From positions 744,001 through 808,000 of the forward strand of contig CBDDDL010000004.1 in assembly GCA_965226645.1 (NCBI GenBank): 64,000 nucleotides of DNA, written 5' to 3'. Below, piece after piece: positions 8,599 to 16,271 of the stretch (position 1 is its first letter; each line of letters begins with the position of its first letter). The position numbers and the translations under genes were made by a program. Below the pieces are notes generated by a model. That model was not told where the DNA came from, did not search any database, and saw nothing but the letters and a program-made list of their open reading frames with translations. This DNA comes from Poriferisodalis sp965226645. Its GTDB lineage: Bacteria; Actinomycetota; Acidimicrobiia; Acidimicrobiales; Poriferisodalaceae.

Positions 8599-9882
8599 AT
8601 GACCGTGAAGTTCTGCTGGTTCAACCTGATGCCTTGGCCGGACCTGCCCGACGACTTCAAGACCGAGCATCGATCGGTCTGGGTCGACATCGACAGCTCG
8701 CTGTTCGATCCCGAGCGGGCCAACGGCGTCTACCACGAGTACATGGACCAGCTCGAATTCGCCGACGAGCTGGGTTTTGACGGCATCGGCGTCAACGAGC
8801 ACCACCAGAACGGCTACGGCATCATGCCGAGCCCGAACATCATCGCTGCGGGCCTGGCGCGACGCACCTCGCAGGCCGCCATTTGCGTCATCGGCAATTC
8901 CATTGCGCTCTACAACCCGGCGCACCGCGTCGCAGAAGAGTTCGCGATGCTCGACTGCATCAGCGGTGGTCGGCTCGTGGCTGGTTTCCCAGTCGGCACG
9001 CCGATGGACACCAACTTCACCTACGGACAGATCCCTGCGCTGACCCGCGAGAAGTACCTCGAGGCCCACGATCTCATCATGGAGGCGTGGACCAACCCCG
9101 ACGTCTTCGCCTTCGACGGCAAGTACAACCAGCTGCGCTACGTGAACTGCTGGCCGAAGCCGATCCAGAAGCCGCACCCGCCGATCTACATCCCTGGTGG
9201 CGGCTCGATCGAGACATGGGACTTCTGCCTCGAGCGTGACTACAACTATTCGTACCTGAGCTTCAACGGCTATCTGGCGGGCCAGACCCTTATGGACGGC
9301 TACTGGAACCGGGTCGCGGAGATGGACAAGAGCGAGACGCCCGGCCGAGCCGGTTTCGCTCAGATCATTTGCACTGCCGCCACGGACGAAGAAGCTGAAG
9401 AGCTGTACAGCGAGCACATGCTGTATTTCTTCAACCGCTGCCTGCATGTCTTCCCCGGCTTCGCCGACCCGCCGGGGTACCGGACGGTCAAGACCATCCA
9501 GGCCGGCAAGCTCGATCAGTTCCGCAAAGAGAACCAAGCGCTGTTCAAGCGGCTCACTTGGAAGGACCTCGTCGAGGGCGGTTACGTGATCGCCGGTTCG
9601 CCCGACACGGTCCGAGAACGCATGGAGGACATGATCAAGCGCCTGCGCGTCGGCACCGTGTTCTGCCTGCTGCATATGGGGAACATGCCGGATTGGAAGA
9701 CTCGCTATTCGAGCCAACTCTTCGCCGAAAAGGTGATGCCCGGTCTGCGAGACATCTGGGGCGAGGAATTCGCCGATGCACCCGATTGGTGGTGCAAGCC
9801 GCTGGAAGACCGGGTTCGGCCCGAGCAGACCTTCCCCGATGCTCGCCGCTATCCCGAGGCGAACGGCGGAGCTTCCGCGTGA
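8599..9882 (+). CDS. LLM-class flavin-dependent oxidoreductase
   Basis: Luciferase-like monooxygenase of 427 aa. The TIM-barrel pattern is seen in LEFADELGFDGIGVNEHH near residues 51-68, the usual segment contributing to the flavin/substrate pocket, and in GGRLVAGFPVGTP near residues 122-134. These enzymes use reduced FMN or F420 to oxidise organic substrates. GAGGAGA lies 8 bases before the ATG. It is 57 bp downstream of the acyl-CoA dehydrogenase and overlaps the next gene start, so the three are probably co-transcribed. Actinobacterial members may use F420; the cofactor cannot be decided here. Confidence 0.88.
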   Translation: MTVKFCWFNLMPWPDLPDDFKTEHRSVWVDIDSSLFDPERANGVYHEYMDQLEFADELGFDGIGVNEHHQNGYGIMPSPNIIAAGLARRTSQAAICVIGNSIALYNPAHRVAEEFAMLDCISGGRLVAGFPVGTPMDTNFTYGQIPALTREKYLEAHDLIMEAWTNPDVFAFDGKYNQLRYVNCWPKPIQKPHPPIYIPGGGSIETWDFCLERDYNYSYLSFNGYLAGQTLMDGYWNRVAEMDKSETPGRAGFAQIICTAATDEEAEELYSEHMLYFFNRCLHVFPGFADPPGYRTVKTIQAGKLDQFRKENQALFKRLTWKDLVEGGYVIAGSPDTVRERMEDMIKRLRVGTVFCLLHMGNMPDWKTRYSSQLFAEKVMPGLRDIWGEEFADAPDWWCKPLEDRVRPEQTFPDARRYPEANGGASA

Positions 9883-10724
9883 CTGCGGTTGAGGCCGCCA
9901 CTGGGACGTTCACCGAGGTCGTTGTGACGACCCGGCGATCGGTCACCGCGCCGGTTCGTGTCTACGAACCAGCCGCGGGCACGGACGCGGGCACGGCCAC
10001 CGTGCTGGCGCTGCACGGTGCCGGGGGCTGGATGCCAAACGAGCCGGTGCTCGATGGACTCGTCGAAGCGGGCTTCCGGGTAGTGGCCCCGGTCTGGCCC
10101 GCCTGGAGCGAGCACACCGACGAGGACCGCCTGTCGGACATGCTCGACTTCGCGCTGCACGGCTGGGACGTCGCCACCGAGATTGGCTTGCTCGGCGGCA
10201 GGCTGCATCTCGTGGGGCACTCGATGGGCGGCATGATCGCCGCCGAGATGGCGGCGCTGGCACCTCAGTCGGTGGGCCGAATGGCATTGATGTGCCCCGC
10301 CGGTATGTGGCTTGCGGATCACCCGATCCCCGACATTTTCGCCATGCTGCCGTACCAGCTGGCCGAGGTGCTCTTCGCCGACCCGAACGTCGGCGAAGAA
10401 GTCCTCACCGGAGGTGCCGACTTCTCCGACAACGCTACGCTGACCCGCTTCATGGTGGCCCGGGCTCGCCAGCAGGGCATGGCCGGCAAGATCCTGTTCC
10501 CGATTCCCAACCGGCGATTCTCCGAACGCGCATACCGCGCAACGGTGCCGACGCTGTTGGTGTGGGGCCGCCAAGACCGGCTGATCCCACCCGCCTATGC
10601 AGATGCCTGGCAAGCCGCTTTGCCCGACGCCAGTATTGAACTGGTCGAGGGCGCCGGGCACATGCTTCCCTACGAGCAGCCCGCCGCCGCCGCCGCCGCC
10701 ATCACAGCTCATCTGCGCCGGTAA
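9879..10724 (+). CDS. Alpha/beta hydrolase
   Basis: Alpha/beta-hydrolase of 281 aa with a complete triad: nucleophile elbow GHSMGG (Ser near residue 114), acid in VWGRQDRLIPP and His in EGAGHMLPYEQP. It may hydrolyse an ester or a C-C bond. The GTG start at 9879 overlaps the stop codon of the flavin monooxygenase (GTGA), which implies translational coupling and a shared pathway. A substrate such as a cyclic ester produced by the upstream monooxygenase is possible but is inference. Confidence 0.88.
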   Translation: MTAVEAATGTFTEVVVTTRRSVTAPVRVYEPAAGTDAGTATVLALHGAGGWMPNEPVLDGLVEAGFRVVAPVWPAWSEHTDEDRLSDMLDFALHGWDVATEIGLLGGRLHLVGHSMGGMIAAEMAALAPQSVGRMALMCPAGMWLADHPIPDIFAMLPYQLAEVLFADPNVGEEVLTGGADFSDNATLTRFMVARARQQGMAGKILFPIPNRRFSERAYRATVPTLLVWGRQDRLIPPAYADAWQAALPDASIELVEGAGHMLPYEQPAAAAAAITAHLRR

Positions 10725-10746
10725 GCGTCAAGCGCATCGGAGATCG

Positions 10747-10771
10747 CGCAGCGTCGCTCGCGAACGCTGCG
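10747..10771. terminator. Possible bidirectional terminator hairpin
   Basis: An 8-bp perfect inverted repeat, CGCAGCGT and ACGCTGCG, with a 9-base loop lies in the 67-bp gap between two convergent genes (the hydrolase ending at 10724 and the channel gene ending at 10792). There is no long T tract, so termination is inferred from position and structure only. Confidence 0.45.
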
Positions 10772-10791
10772 TTGCCCGCAGCGGGTGGTGC

Positions 10792-12864
10792 TCAGTTGTC
10801 GGCGCCGAACCAGCGATCGTGAAGCTGGCGGTACTCGCCGTTTTCGTTCATTTCCAGCAGCGCGATATTGAGTTGCTCGCGTAGCTCGGCGTCGGCTTCG
10901 CTGAGCATGAACCCGTACTGCACCTTGTCGAAATCGGGTCCGACGATCGAAAACCGACCTGCGCCTTCGTGAGCAACTCGGAAGTGCAAGACCGGCGCAT
11001 CGAACACAATGGCATCCACCTCTCCTTGGTCCAAGAGCGCGTAGGCGTCGCCGATGTCTTCTACGACGACTGGACCGACGCCGATCGACGGAAGGTAGGC
11101 GTGCCCGGCTGAGTCCTCCACGGTCGCCACTTGGTGCCCGCGAAGATCGGACGGTCCAGCGATGTCGCCCCGCAACTCGCTGACCGCCAGCGACGACGCG
11201 ATGGATGCGGTGAAACTGGCGAACACGAGCGTCCCGAGCGCGATCCACACCAGCGCGACAACGCGACCGGGTGAGCCCCGGGCCACCTTGTCGCCATAGC
11301 CGACGGTGCTCATGGTCACCACTGACCAGTACAGCGAATCCCAGATGCCATGTCGGTAACGCTCGCCAAAGTCAGGGTTTTGCCGGCGCTCCAGCCACCA
11401 GATCAGATGAGCGGCCAACAGCACGGCAATACCGAACACAACGAGCAGCCATGGCAGGTCCGAGGACCAGATTGCCCGTAGGAAGGACTGGATCCGCTGC
11501 CCGAAGCCATGAGATCGCTGCGTTGTGGTCATCACCGTCAAGCCCGAGTCCAGGACCGGCAGCGAGAAATCGACGATCTGTTCGCGCGACTGGGTGATGG
11601 CTGTGCCTCCGATCCCCACATCGGCGACACCCCTGTCGATGTCATCGATCTGCTTGGCCACGGTGTCCACCGCGTCGATCTCCACCGACATGCCCAACCG
11701 TGCTGCTACCAGATGCACGAGCTCCACCTCGAAGCCGCTGTAGGCGCGGTCCGCGTAGATCACGAATGGCGGGAGAGCGCGCGCCACCACCCTCAGCGTC
11801 CCCCCGTCACTGGCCCCGTCTACGGACGCACCTTCGTAGGTGACTGCGCCCGGTGAAGCCGTCTCGATCCACATGCGCACGGCAGCCGCGTTGGCGTCCA
11901 CCCATTCCTGAGCGTGCATCCGTATGTCTTCGGGGTCGCCACCCTGGCTCACCATGCGGACGTTCTGCGCAGAGATGTCCTCGAGCGGAATGACGACCTG
12001 CTCTGCAAGTCGGCGTACCGCCGGGTTGGCGTCCAAGAAGTCGGAGTTGGCCACCACCCGTATGTCATTGGGTGGCCAGCCGACTTCACATGGGTCGTTG
12101 GCGCAGCCCTTGATGCCAGCGATGGACGTTGCGTCGAGTGCCGCTGACTGGTCTTCGGGCAGCGACGGGAAGGGAGTCTCGAGCCACACCACATCGACGC
12201 CGGGGACGAGCGCACCAACGGTCCAGTTCGGTGTCCATGTGTAGTACAACACCGGCTTCCCGGCCTCGTAGAGGTCGATAGTCTCAGCGATGAGCGGCGA
12301 GTAGTCGCCTTGTACCTGCTCCACCGTTTCCGACAGCCCGTAGGCACGCAGGTGATGGTCGATGGTCGCGGCGCACGACCACCCTGCGTCACAGCCGATG
12401 AGTTCAGCTCGGCCGTCGTCGTCGCGGTCGAACAGTGCTGCGATCTGCGGGTCGGCGAGTTGGGCCAGGTTTGAGATTCCGTGAGCTTGCGCAGTGGCCG
12501 CATCTATGAAATAGCCCTGCAGGGCCCCATCGTCCACCGTCGTGCCGACCTTGGTGACTGGGGCATCGGGATCAATGAAGACGTCATGGGCCGGGAACCA
12601 GCCATTGGCCCACAAGTCCACGTCTCCGACAGCGACAGCGGAGTAAAAGTCCGCGTTGTCCATCGTCACCGGACCGTCCACGCGGTAGCCCACGCGTTCG
12701 AGCAGGAGCCGATAGATCTCGGCCTGAAACCAGCCGGTGTCCCACGTGGCCCGCGCCAGCCGCACCCGGGGCTGCTGTTGCGCCATGGCCGCAGTCCCGG
12801 CATCGGAAGCGACGAGCAGCAACGCCACAAGCAGTCCCACAAAGATGGCGAGTGCTCGGCGCAT
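10792..12864 (-). CDS. ProX-like betaine-binding domain fused to a GluR0-type ligand-gated potassium channel
   Basis: A 690-aa membrane protein with an unusual order. Residues 1-28 are a signal peptide (cut near AMA). About 33-335 form a ProX-type quaternary-amine binding domain with the three aromatic-box Trp at 89 (WANGWFP), 162 (GWSC) and 210 (YYTWTPNW) and a Cys pair at 158/164. About 356-449 is lobe 1 of an SBP_bac_3 domain with the carboxylate-binding Arg 427 in QSREQIVDFS. TM1 is 471-492, the pore loop contains TVGYGD (520-525) and TM2 is about 534-560. About 572-690 is lobe 2, with Asp 622 in VDAIVFDAPVLHF placed to bind an amino group. Ligand domains should face outward and K+ should pass. 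GAGG eight bases before the ATG at 12864 fixes the start. A divergent betaine transporter lies next door. Gating by betaine plus an amino acid is inference. Confidence 0.88.
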   Translation of the reverse strand: MRRALAIFVGLLVALLLVASDAGTAAMAQQQPRVRLARATWDTGWFQAEIYRLLLERVGYRVDGPVTMDNADFYSAVAVGDVDLWANGWFPAHDVFIDPDAPVTKVGTTVDDGALQGYFIDAATAQAHGISNLAQLADPQIAALFDRDDDGRAELIGCDAGWSCAATIDHHLRAYGLSETVEQVQGDYSPLIAETIDLYEAGKPVLYYTWTPNWTVGALVPGVDVVWLETPFPSLPEDQSAALDATSIAGIKGCANDPCEVGWPPNDIRVVANSDFLDANPAVRRLAEQVVIPLEDISAQNVRMVSQGGDPEDIRMHAQEWVDANAAAVRMWIETASPGAVTYEGASVDGASDGGTLRVVARALPPFVIYADRAYSGFEVELVHLVAARLGMSVEIDAVDTVAKQIDDIDRGVADVGIGGTAITQSREQIVDFSLPVLDSGLTVMTTTQRSHGFGQRIQSFLRAIWSSDLPWLLVVFGIAVLLAAHLIWWLERRQNPDFGERYRHGIWDSLYWSVVTMSTVGYGDKVARGSPGRVVALVWIALGTLVFASFTASIASSLAVSELRGDIAGPSDLRGHQVATVEDSAGHAYLPSIGVGPVVVEDIGDAYALLDQGEVDAIVFDAPVLHFRVAHEGAGRFSIVGPDFDKVQYGFMLSEADAELREQLNIALLEMNENGEYRQLHDRWFGADN

Positions 12865-12988
12865 GGACGGCACCTCAGTAGACATCGGGCGCTGGCTGGC
12901 CTGCGGCGGGACGACCGGCCACTTGCGTGTCGGCCGCACCAAGCGGGGCCGCATTGAGCCCCGTCAATTGCTTGCGCGTAGGTTTACT

Positions 12989-12994
12989 TATGCT
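12989..12994 (+). promoter_or_regulatory. Weak -10-like element in the divergent channel/transporter region
   Basis: TATGCT sits in an AT-richer patch of the 215-bp region separating the channel gene (start 12864) and the BCCT gene (start 13080). A loose TTGCTT lies 15 bases upstream, a poor spacing. It is the only promoter-like patch I can point to in this gap. Confidence 0.25.
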
Positions 12995-13064
12995 ATCGTC
13001 CATGCCAGTTGGGACTCGCTCCGTGGGGTATGCGAATTTCCGGACCAGGGGAAGACCACCCAAA

Positions 13065-13074
13065 GGGGGGGGGG
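13065..13074. repeat. Ten-G homopolymer in the BCCT ribosome-binding region
   Basis: A run of ten G follows AAA, five bases before the BCCT start at 13080, and forms the purine-rich ribosome site. Length changes in such a tract would alter the spacing to the start. If translation began further upstream, they would shift the frame. Confidence 0.7.
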
Positions 13075-13079
13075 CCGTC

Positions 13080-14906
13080 ATGGACGACGACGCCGATGAG
13101 GCTTCCGCAGATCCGCGGATTCACCGAAGTCCCGACGACACCGACATCGATTTGACCGAGGCGACTCTGGCGCTCCACGACTGGGAAGCGCAGGAGGAAG
13201 AACTTCGACGCGAGGCGATCCAAAATCGCAAGCCGTTCGAGGGGCTGCAGGTCGACCCGGACATCGACTTCTATCCAGAGGTTGCGGACCGGGAGCCCGG
13301 CGACCGCAACATCGTTCGGGTGGGCTTCGACATCCACCCGCAGGTGACCTTCTCGGCAGCTGGATTCCTCGCCGTCTTCATCGGCCTGTCGCTCGTGTTC
13401 ACCGACGCTACCGCCGATGTCTTCAGCGCAATCCTCGATTTCATCAACGACAAGCTCGGCTGGTTGTACATACTCGACTTCAACATCTTCGTCGCTGTAG
13501 CGCTGTACTTCGCCTTCAGCCGGTACGGCAAGATCAAGCTCGGTGGTCCCTTCGCCCGGCCGGAGTTCTCCACCGGCGCCTGGTACGCGATGTTGCTGTC
13601 AGCAGGTCTCGGAATCGGGCTGATGTTCTGGGGAGTCGCAGAGCCGATCTTCCACCTCAGCTCGCCGCCGCCGTTATTCGATGTCGAAGCGGGCACCGGT
13701 GCCGCAGGCAAAGTGGCCTTGGCCACGACCTATCTGCACTGGGGCATACACGGCTGGGCCTTGTACGGGCTGGTAGCTCTCGCCCTCGGCTTCTTCGCCT
13801 ACAACCGAGGGCTGCCGCTCACGTTCCGATCGATCTTCTACCCGATCCTCGGCAAGAAGATCTACGGCCCCTGGGGCCACGCCATTGACACTCTGACGGT
13901 GGTCGCAACCCTGTTCGGGTTGGCCACATCGCTCGGCTTCGGAGCGGGGCAGGCCGCTGCGGGACTGCACAAGCTGTTTGGCTTGCCCGAAGGCACCGGC
14001 TTCCAGATCTTGCTGATCGCAGTGATCACCGGCCTCGCCACGCTCTCGGTCATCGCGGGCCTTGATGCCGGGGTGAAGCGGCTCAGCCAGATCAACATCT
14101 ACCTGGCTGGCGCGTTCCTGATCTTCGTGCTCCTGGTCGGCCCGACATTGTTCATCCTGTCGCTGTTCACCCAGAGCCTCGGCTACTACATCCAAGTCCT
14201 TCCTGAGTTCGCCTTCTGGAACGAGGCCTTCACGGGCACGAATTGGCAGGCCGGATGGACAATCTTCTACTGGGGATGGTGGATCTCGTGGTCGCCGTTC
14301 GTCGGGATGTTCATCGCCCGCATCTCGAAAGGGCGTTCCGTTCGGGAGCTGCTGACGGGCGTCATGTTCCTGCCGTCGATCCTGTGCTTCTTGTGGATGG
14401 CCGTCTTTGGCGGCTCAGCGATCGACCTCCAGCTGAGCGGTGAGCGAGACGTGGCGACCGCTGTCAACGAGAACGTCGCTACGGCCCTGTTCGACATGCT
14501 CGAGGCATTCCCGTTGACCGGACTCGTGTCAATGGTCGGGGTGCTGCTGCTGGTCTCATTCTTCGTGACGTCCTCGGACTCAGGATCGTTGGTGGTTGAC
14601 CATCTCACCTCTGGAGGCAAGCTCGACTCCCCCAAGCCACAACGAGTGTTCTGGGCGGTCATGGAGGGAGCCGTTGCGGTCGTCCTGCTGCTCGGCGGAG
14701 GACTGTCGGCGCTACAGACCGCGGCCGTAGCGACCGGACTGCCCTTCGCAGTGATCTTGCTCGTCATGTGCTGGAGCATGAAGAAGGCGTTCACGGAAGA
14801 ATTGGACTTGCTCGAGAGCCACTACGACGAGGTGATCTTCCGCTCACAGCACAAAGGACTCATCGACACGGTGAAGTCCCGCCTCGCCGCGGGGCCGACG
14901 AAGTAA
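13080..14906 (+). CDS. BCCT-family betaine/carnitine/choline transporter
   Basis: Inner-membrane transporter of 608 aa with about twelve hydrophobic segments, preceded by an acidic cytoplasmic N-tail of about 85 residues. The glycine-rich segment LGIGLMFWGVAEP (about 178-190) matches the ion/substrate site of BetP-type carriers, and WWISWSPFVG (400-409) carries the Trp residues that form the betaine aromatic box. It imports quaternary amines with Na+ or H+, normally for osmoprotection or as a carbon source. The start ATG at 13080 follows AAAG10; upstream in-frame starts at 13002 or 12927 would add low-quality sequence. Neighbours are two ProX-domain proteins, which supports a betaine role. 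Confidence 0.92.
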   Translation: MDDDADEASADPRIHRSPDDTDIDLTEATLALHDWEAQEEELRREAIQNRKPFEGLQVDPDIDFYPEVADREPGDRNIVRVGFDIHPQVTFSAAGFLAVFIGLSLVFTDATADVFSAILDFINDKLGWLYILDFNIFVAVALYFAFSRYGKIKLGGPFARPEFSTGAWYAMLLSAGLGIGLMFWGVAEPIFHLSSPPPLFDVEAGTGAAGKVALATTYLHWGIHGWALYGLVALALGFFAYNRGLPLTFRSIFYPILGKKIYGPWGHAIDTLTVVATLFGLATSLGFGAGQAAAGLHKLFGLPEGTGFQILLIAVITGLATLSVIAGLDAGVKRLSQINIYLAGAFLIFVLLVGPTLFILSLFTQSLGYYIQVLPEFAFWNEAFTGTNWQAGWTIFYWGWWISWSPFVGMFIARISKGRSVRELLTGVMFLPSILCFLWMAVFGGSAIDLQLSGERDVATAVNENVATALFDMLEAFPLTGLVSMVGVLLLVSFFVTSSDSGSLVVDHLTSGGKLDSPKPQRVFWAVMEGAVAVVLLLGGGLSALQTAAVATGLPFAVILLVMCWSMKKAFTEELDLLESHYDEVIFRSQHKGLIDTVKSRLAAGPTK

Positions 14907-14935
14907 CTCACAGGCACGCGCACTGGAGGCCCGAG

Positions 14936-16033
14936 ATGCCCGCTGCAACTCACAGGCAAACAAGCCCACTCGGAGCAACCGAACTCGACCAGACGCATCG
15001 CCGTCCTCACGGCCGAGCCATCGCCCGGCTCGTGGCCGTGCTCAGTGCCGCGGTATTGGTGCTTTCGGCATGCGGCACAATCGAAGACGACGACACGGTT
15101 GCCATCGCTCGGGCAACCTGGGACAGCGGGCACATGCAGGCCGCGATCTACGCGCAGCTGCTCACCGAGCTCGGCTATTCAGTGGCCGACCCGGCCGAAC
15201 ACACGCTGGATCCCAACGGTTTCTATCCGGCGCTGGGCAGCGGCCAGTACGACCTGTGGGCAAACGGCTGGTTCCCCATCCACGACATCTACCTGGAAAC
15301 TGAGCGCGTCACCGGTCAGTCGGTCGAGCTTCCGATCGAGCCCGTGGGATACCAAGTGACCTCCGGCGCCTTGCAGGGGTACATGATCGACAAGACCACG
15401 GCGGACAGCTTGGGAATCACGTCGATGCACCAGTTGGCCGACCCCTCAGTGGCTGAGGTATTCGACCACGACAATGACGGCCTCGCGGACCTGATCGGAT
15501 GCAACGAAGGCTGGGGCTGCAACTCCATCATCGATGAGCACATTGCGGAGATGGACTGGGGCGGCAACGTAGAGCAAGTCGTCGGCGACTACGGCAACCT
15601 CATGACCGGTGTCCAATCGTCGATCGCCGCAGGCGAACCAGCACTGTTCTACGCGTGGACACCGAACTGGACCTATGAGGCCCTTCGGCCCGGGGTCGAT
15701 GCCGTGTGGCTCGAATCATCGGCCTCCGAGGACGACGAGGGCTTGACGCTCGTGGACGGCCTCGAGGGCTGCGCCGCTGATCCGTGCAATCTTGGCTGGG
15801 CGGTGAGCAGCATCCGCGCTGTCGCAAACGAGGATTTCCTCGACGACCATCCCGACGTACGCCGTCTGCTTGAGGTCGTGACCATCCCGCTGGCCGATAT
15901 CGCAGCCCAGAATGCCCTGATGTCCAGCGCCGAGCGCGGCTATTCCGAAGAGCAGATCAACGCCGACGCGGCGAAGTGGATAGCTGACAACCGGGAGACA
16001 GTCGACGGCTGGCTGGCGGCGGCGCGACGCTGA
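14936..16033 (+). CDS. ProX-like quaternary-amine-binding lipoprotein
   Basis: A 365-aa periplasmic-type binding protein anchored as a lipoprotein (VLSACG, Cys 46). It keeps all three Trp known to cage glycine betaine in E. coli ProX: 112 in WANGWFPIHD, 193 in GCNEGWGC and 241 in AWTPNW. The Cys pair at 189/195 is also conserved. GGAGG lies six bases before the ATG at 14936. It follows the BCCT gene by 29 bp, so both are likely co-transcribed. No ProV ATPase or ProW permease gene lies nearby. It may therefore feed the BCCT carrier, act as a sensor, or work with ABC parts encoded elsewhere. Confidence 0.92.
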   Translation: MPAATHRQTSPLGATELDQTHRRPHGRAIARLVAVLSAAVLVLSACGTIEDDDTVAIARATWDSGHMQAAIYAQLLTELGYSVADPAEHTLDPNGFYPALGSGQYDLWANGWFPIHDIYLETERVTGQSVELPIEPVGYQVTSGALQGYMIDKTTADSLGITSMHQLADPSVAEVFDHDNDGLADLIGCNEGWGCNSIIDEHIAEMDWGGNVEQVVGDYGNLMTGVQSSIAAGEPALFYAWTPNWTYEALRPGVDAVWLESSASEDDEGLTLVDGLEGCAADPCNLGWAVSSIRAVANEDFLDDHPDVRRLLEVVTIPLADIAAQNALMSSAERGYSEEQINADAAKWIADNRETVDGWLAAARR

Positions 16034-16034
16034 G

Positions 16035-16271
16035 TCAATTGCGCCCGGCCAGGAAAGCAGCAGCTTCAGCGAGAACCTGGTTCGCTTCGGGCAGCGCGTG
16101 GTAATGCCACGTGTGCCACATGCGGGGCCACAGGTCGAGGACGGCCTCGACGCCGGCATCCTCGGCACGCTCGCGCAGTTCGCTGGCTTGGCGAGCGAGC
16201 GGCTCGTCGGCCGCTGCCTGGACGAGCACACGAGGCAATCCCGCAAGGCTGGCGCGGAGCGATTCGTCAGA
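16035..16271 (-). pseudogene. C-terminal remnant of an alpha/beta hydrolase (esterase type)
   Basis: About 75 codons encode only the last part of a hydrolase-fold esterase: LPRVLVQAAADEPLARQA contributes the acid region and PRMWHTWHYHALPEANQVL the catalytic His region. The nucleophile domain is absent. Similarity fades near 16271, within a few bases of the stop codon (16267) of the upstream penicillin acylase gene, and an in-frame TGA follows at 16292. It is most simply the left-over end of a gene deleted or replaced when the acylase gene arrived. A TTG at 16238 could start a 67-aa peptide, but I doubt it is made. Confidence 0.65.

Noticed and set aside
8287..9717. 476-codon frame antisense to the flavin monooxygenase
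   Set aside because: The plus-strand gene has strong family motifs and overlaps its operon partner; the antisense frame has none.
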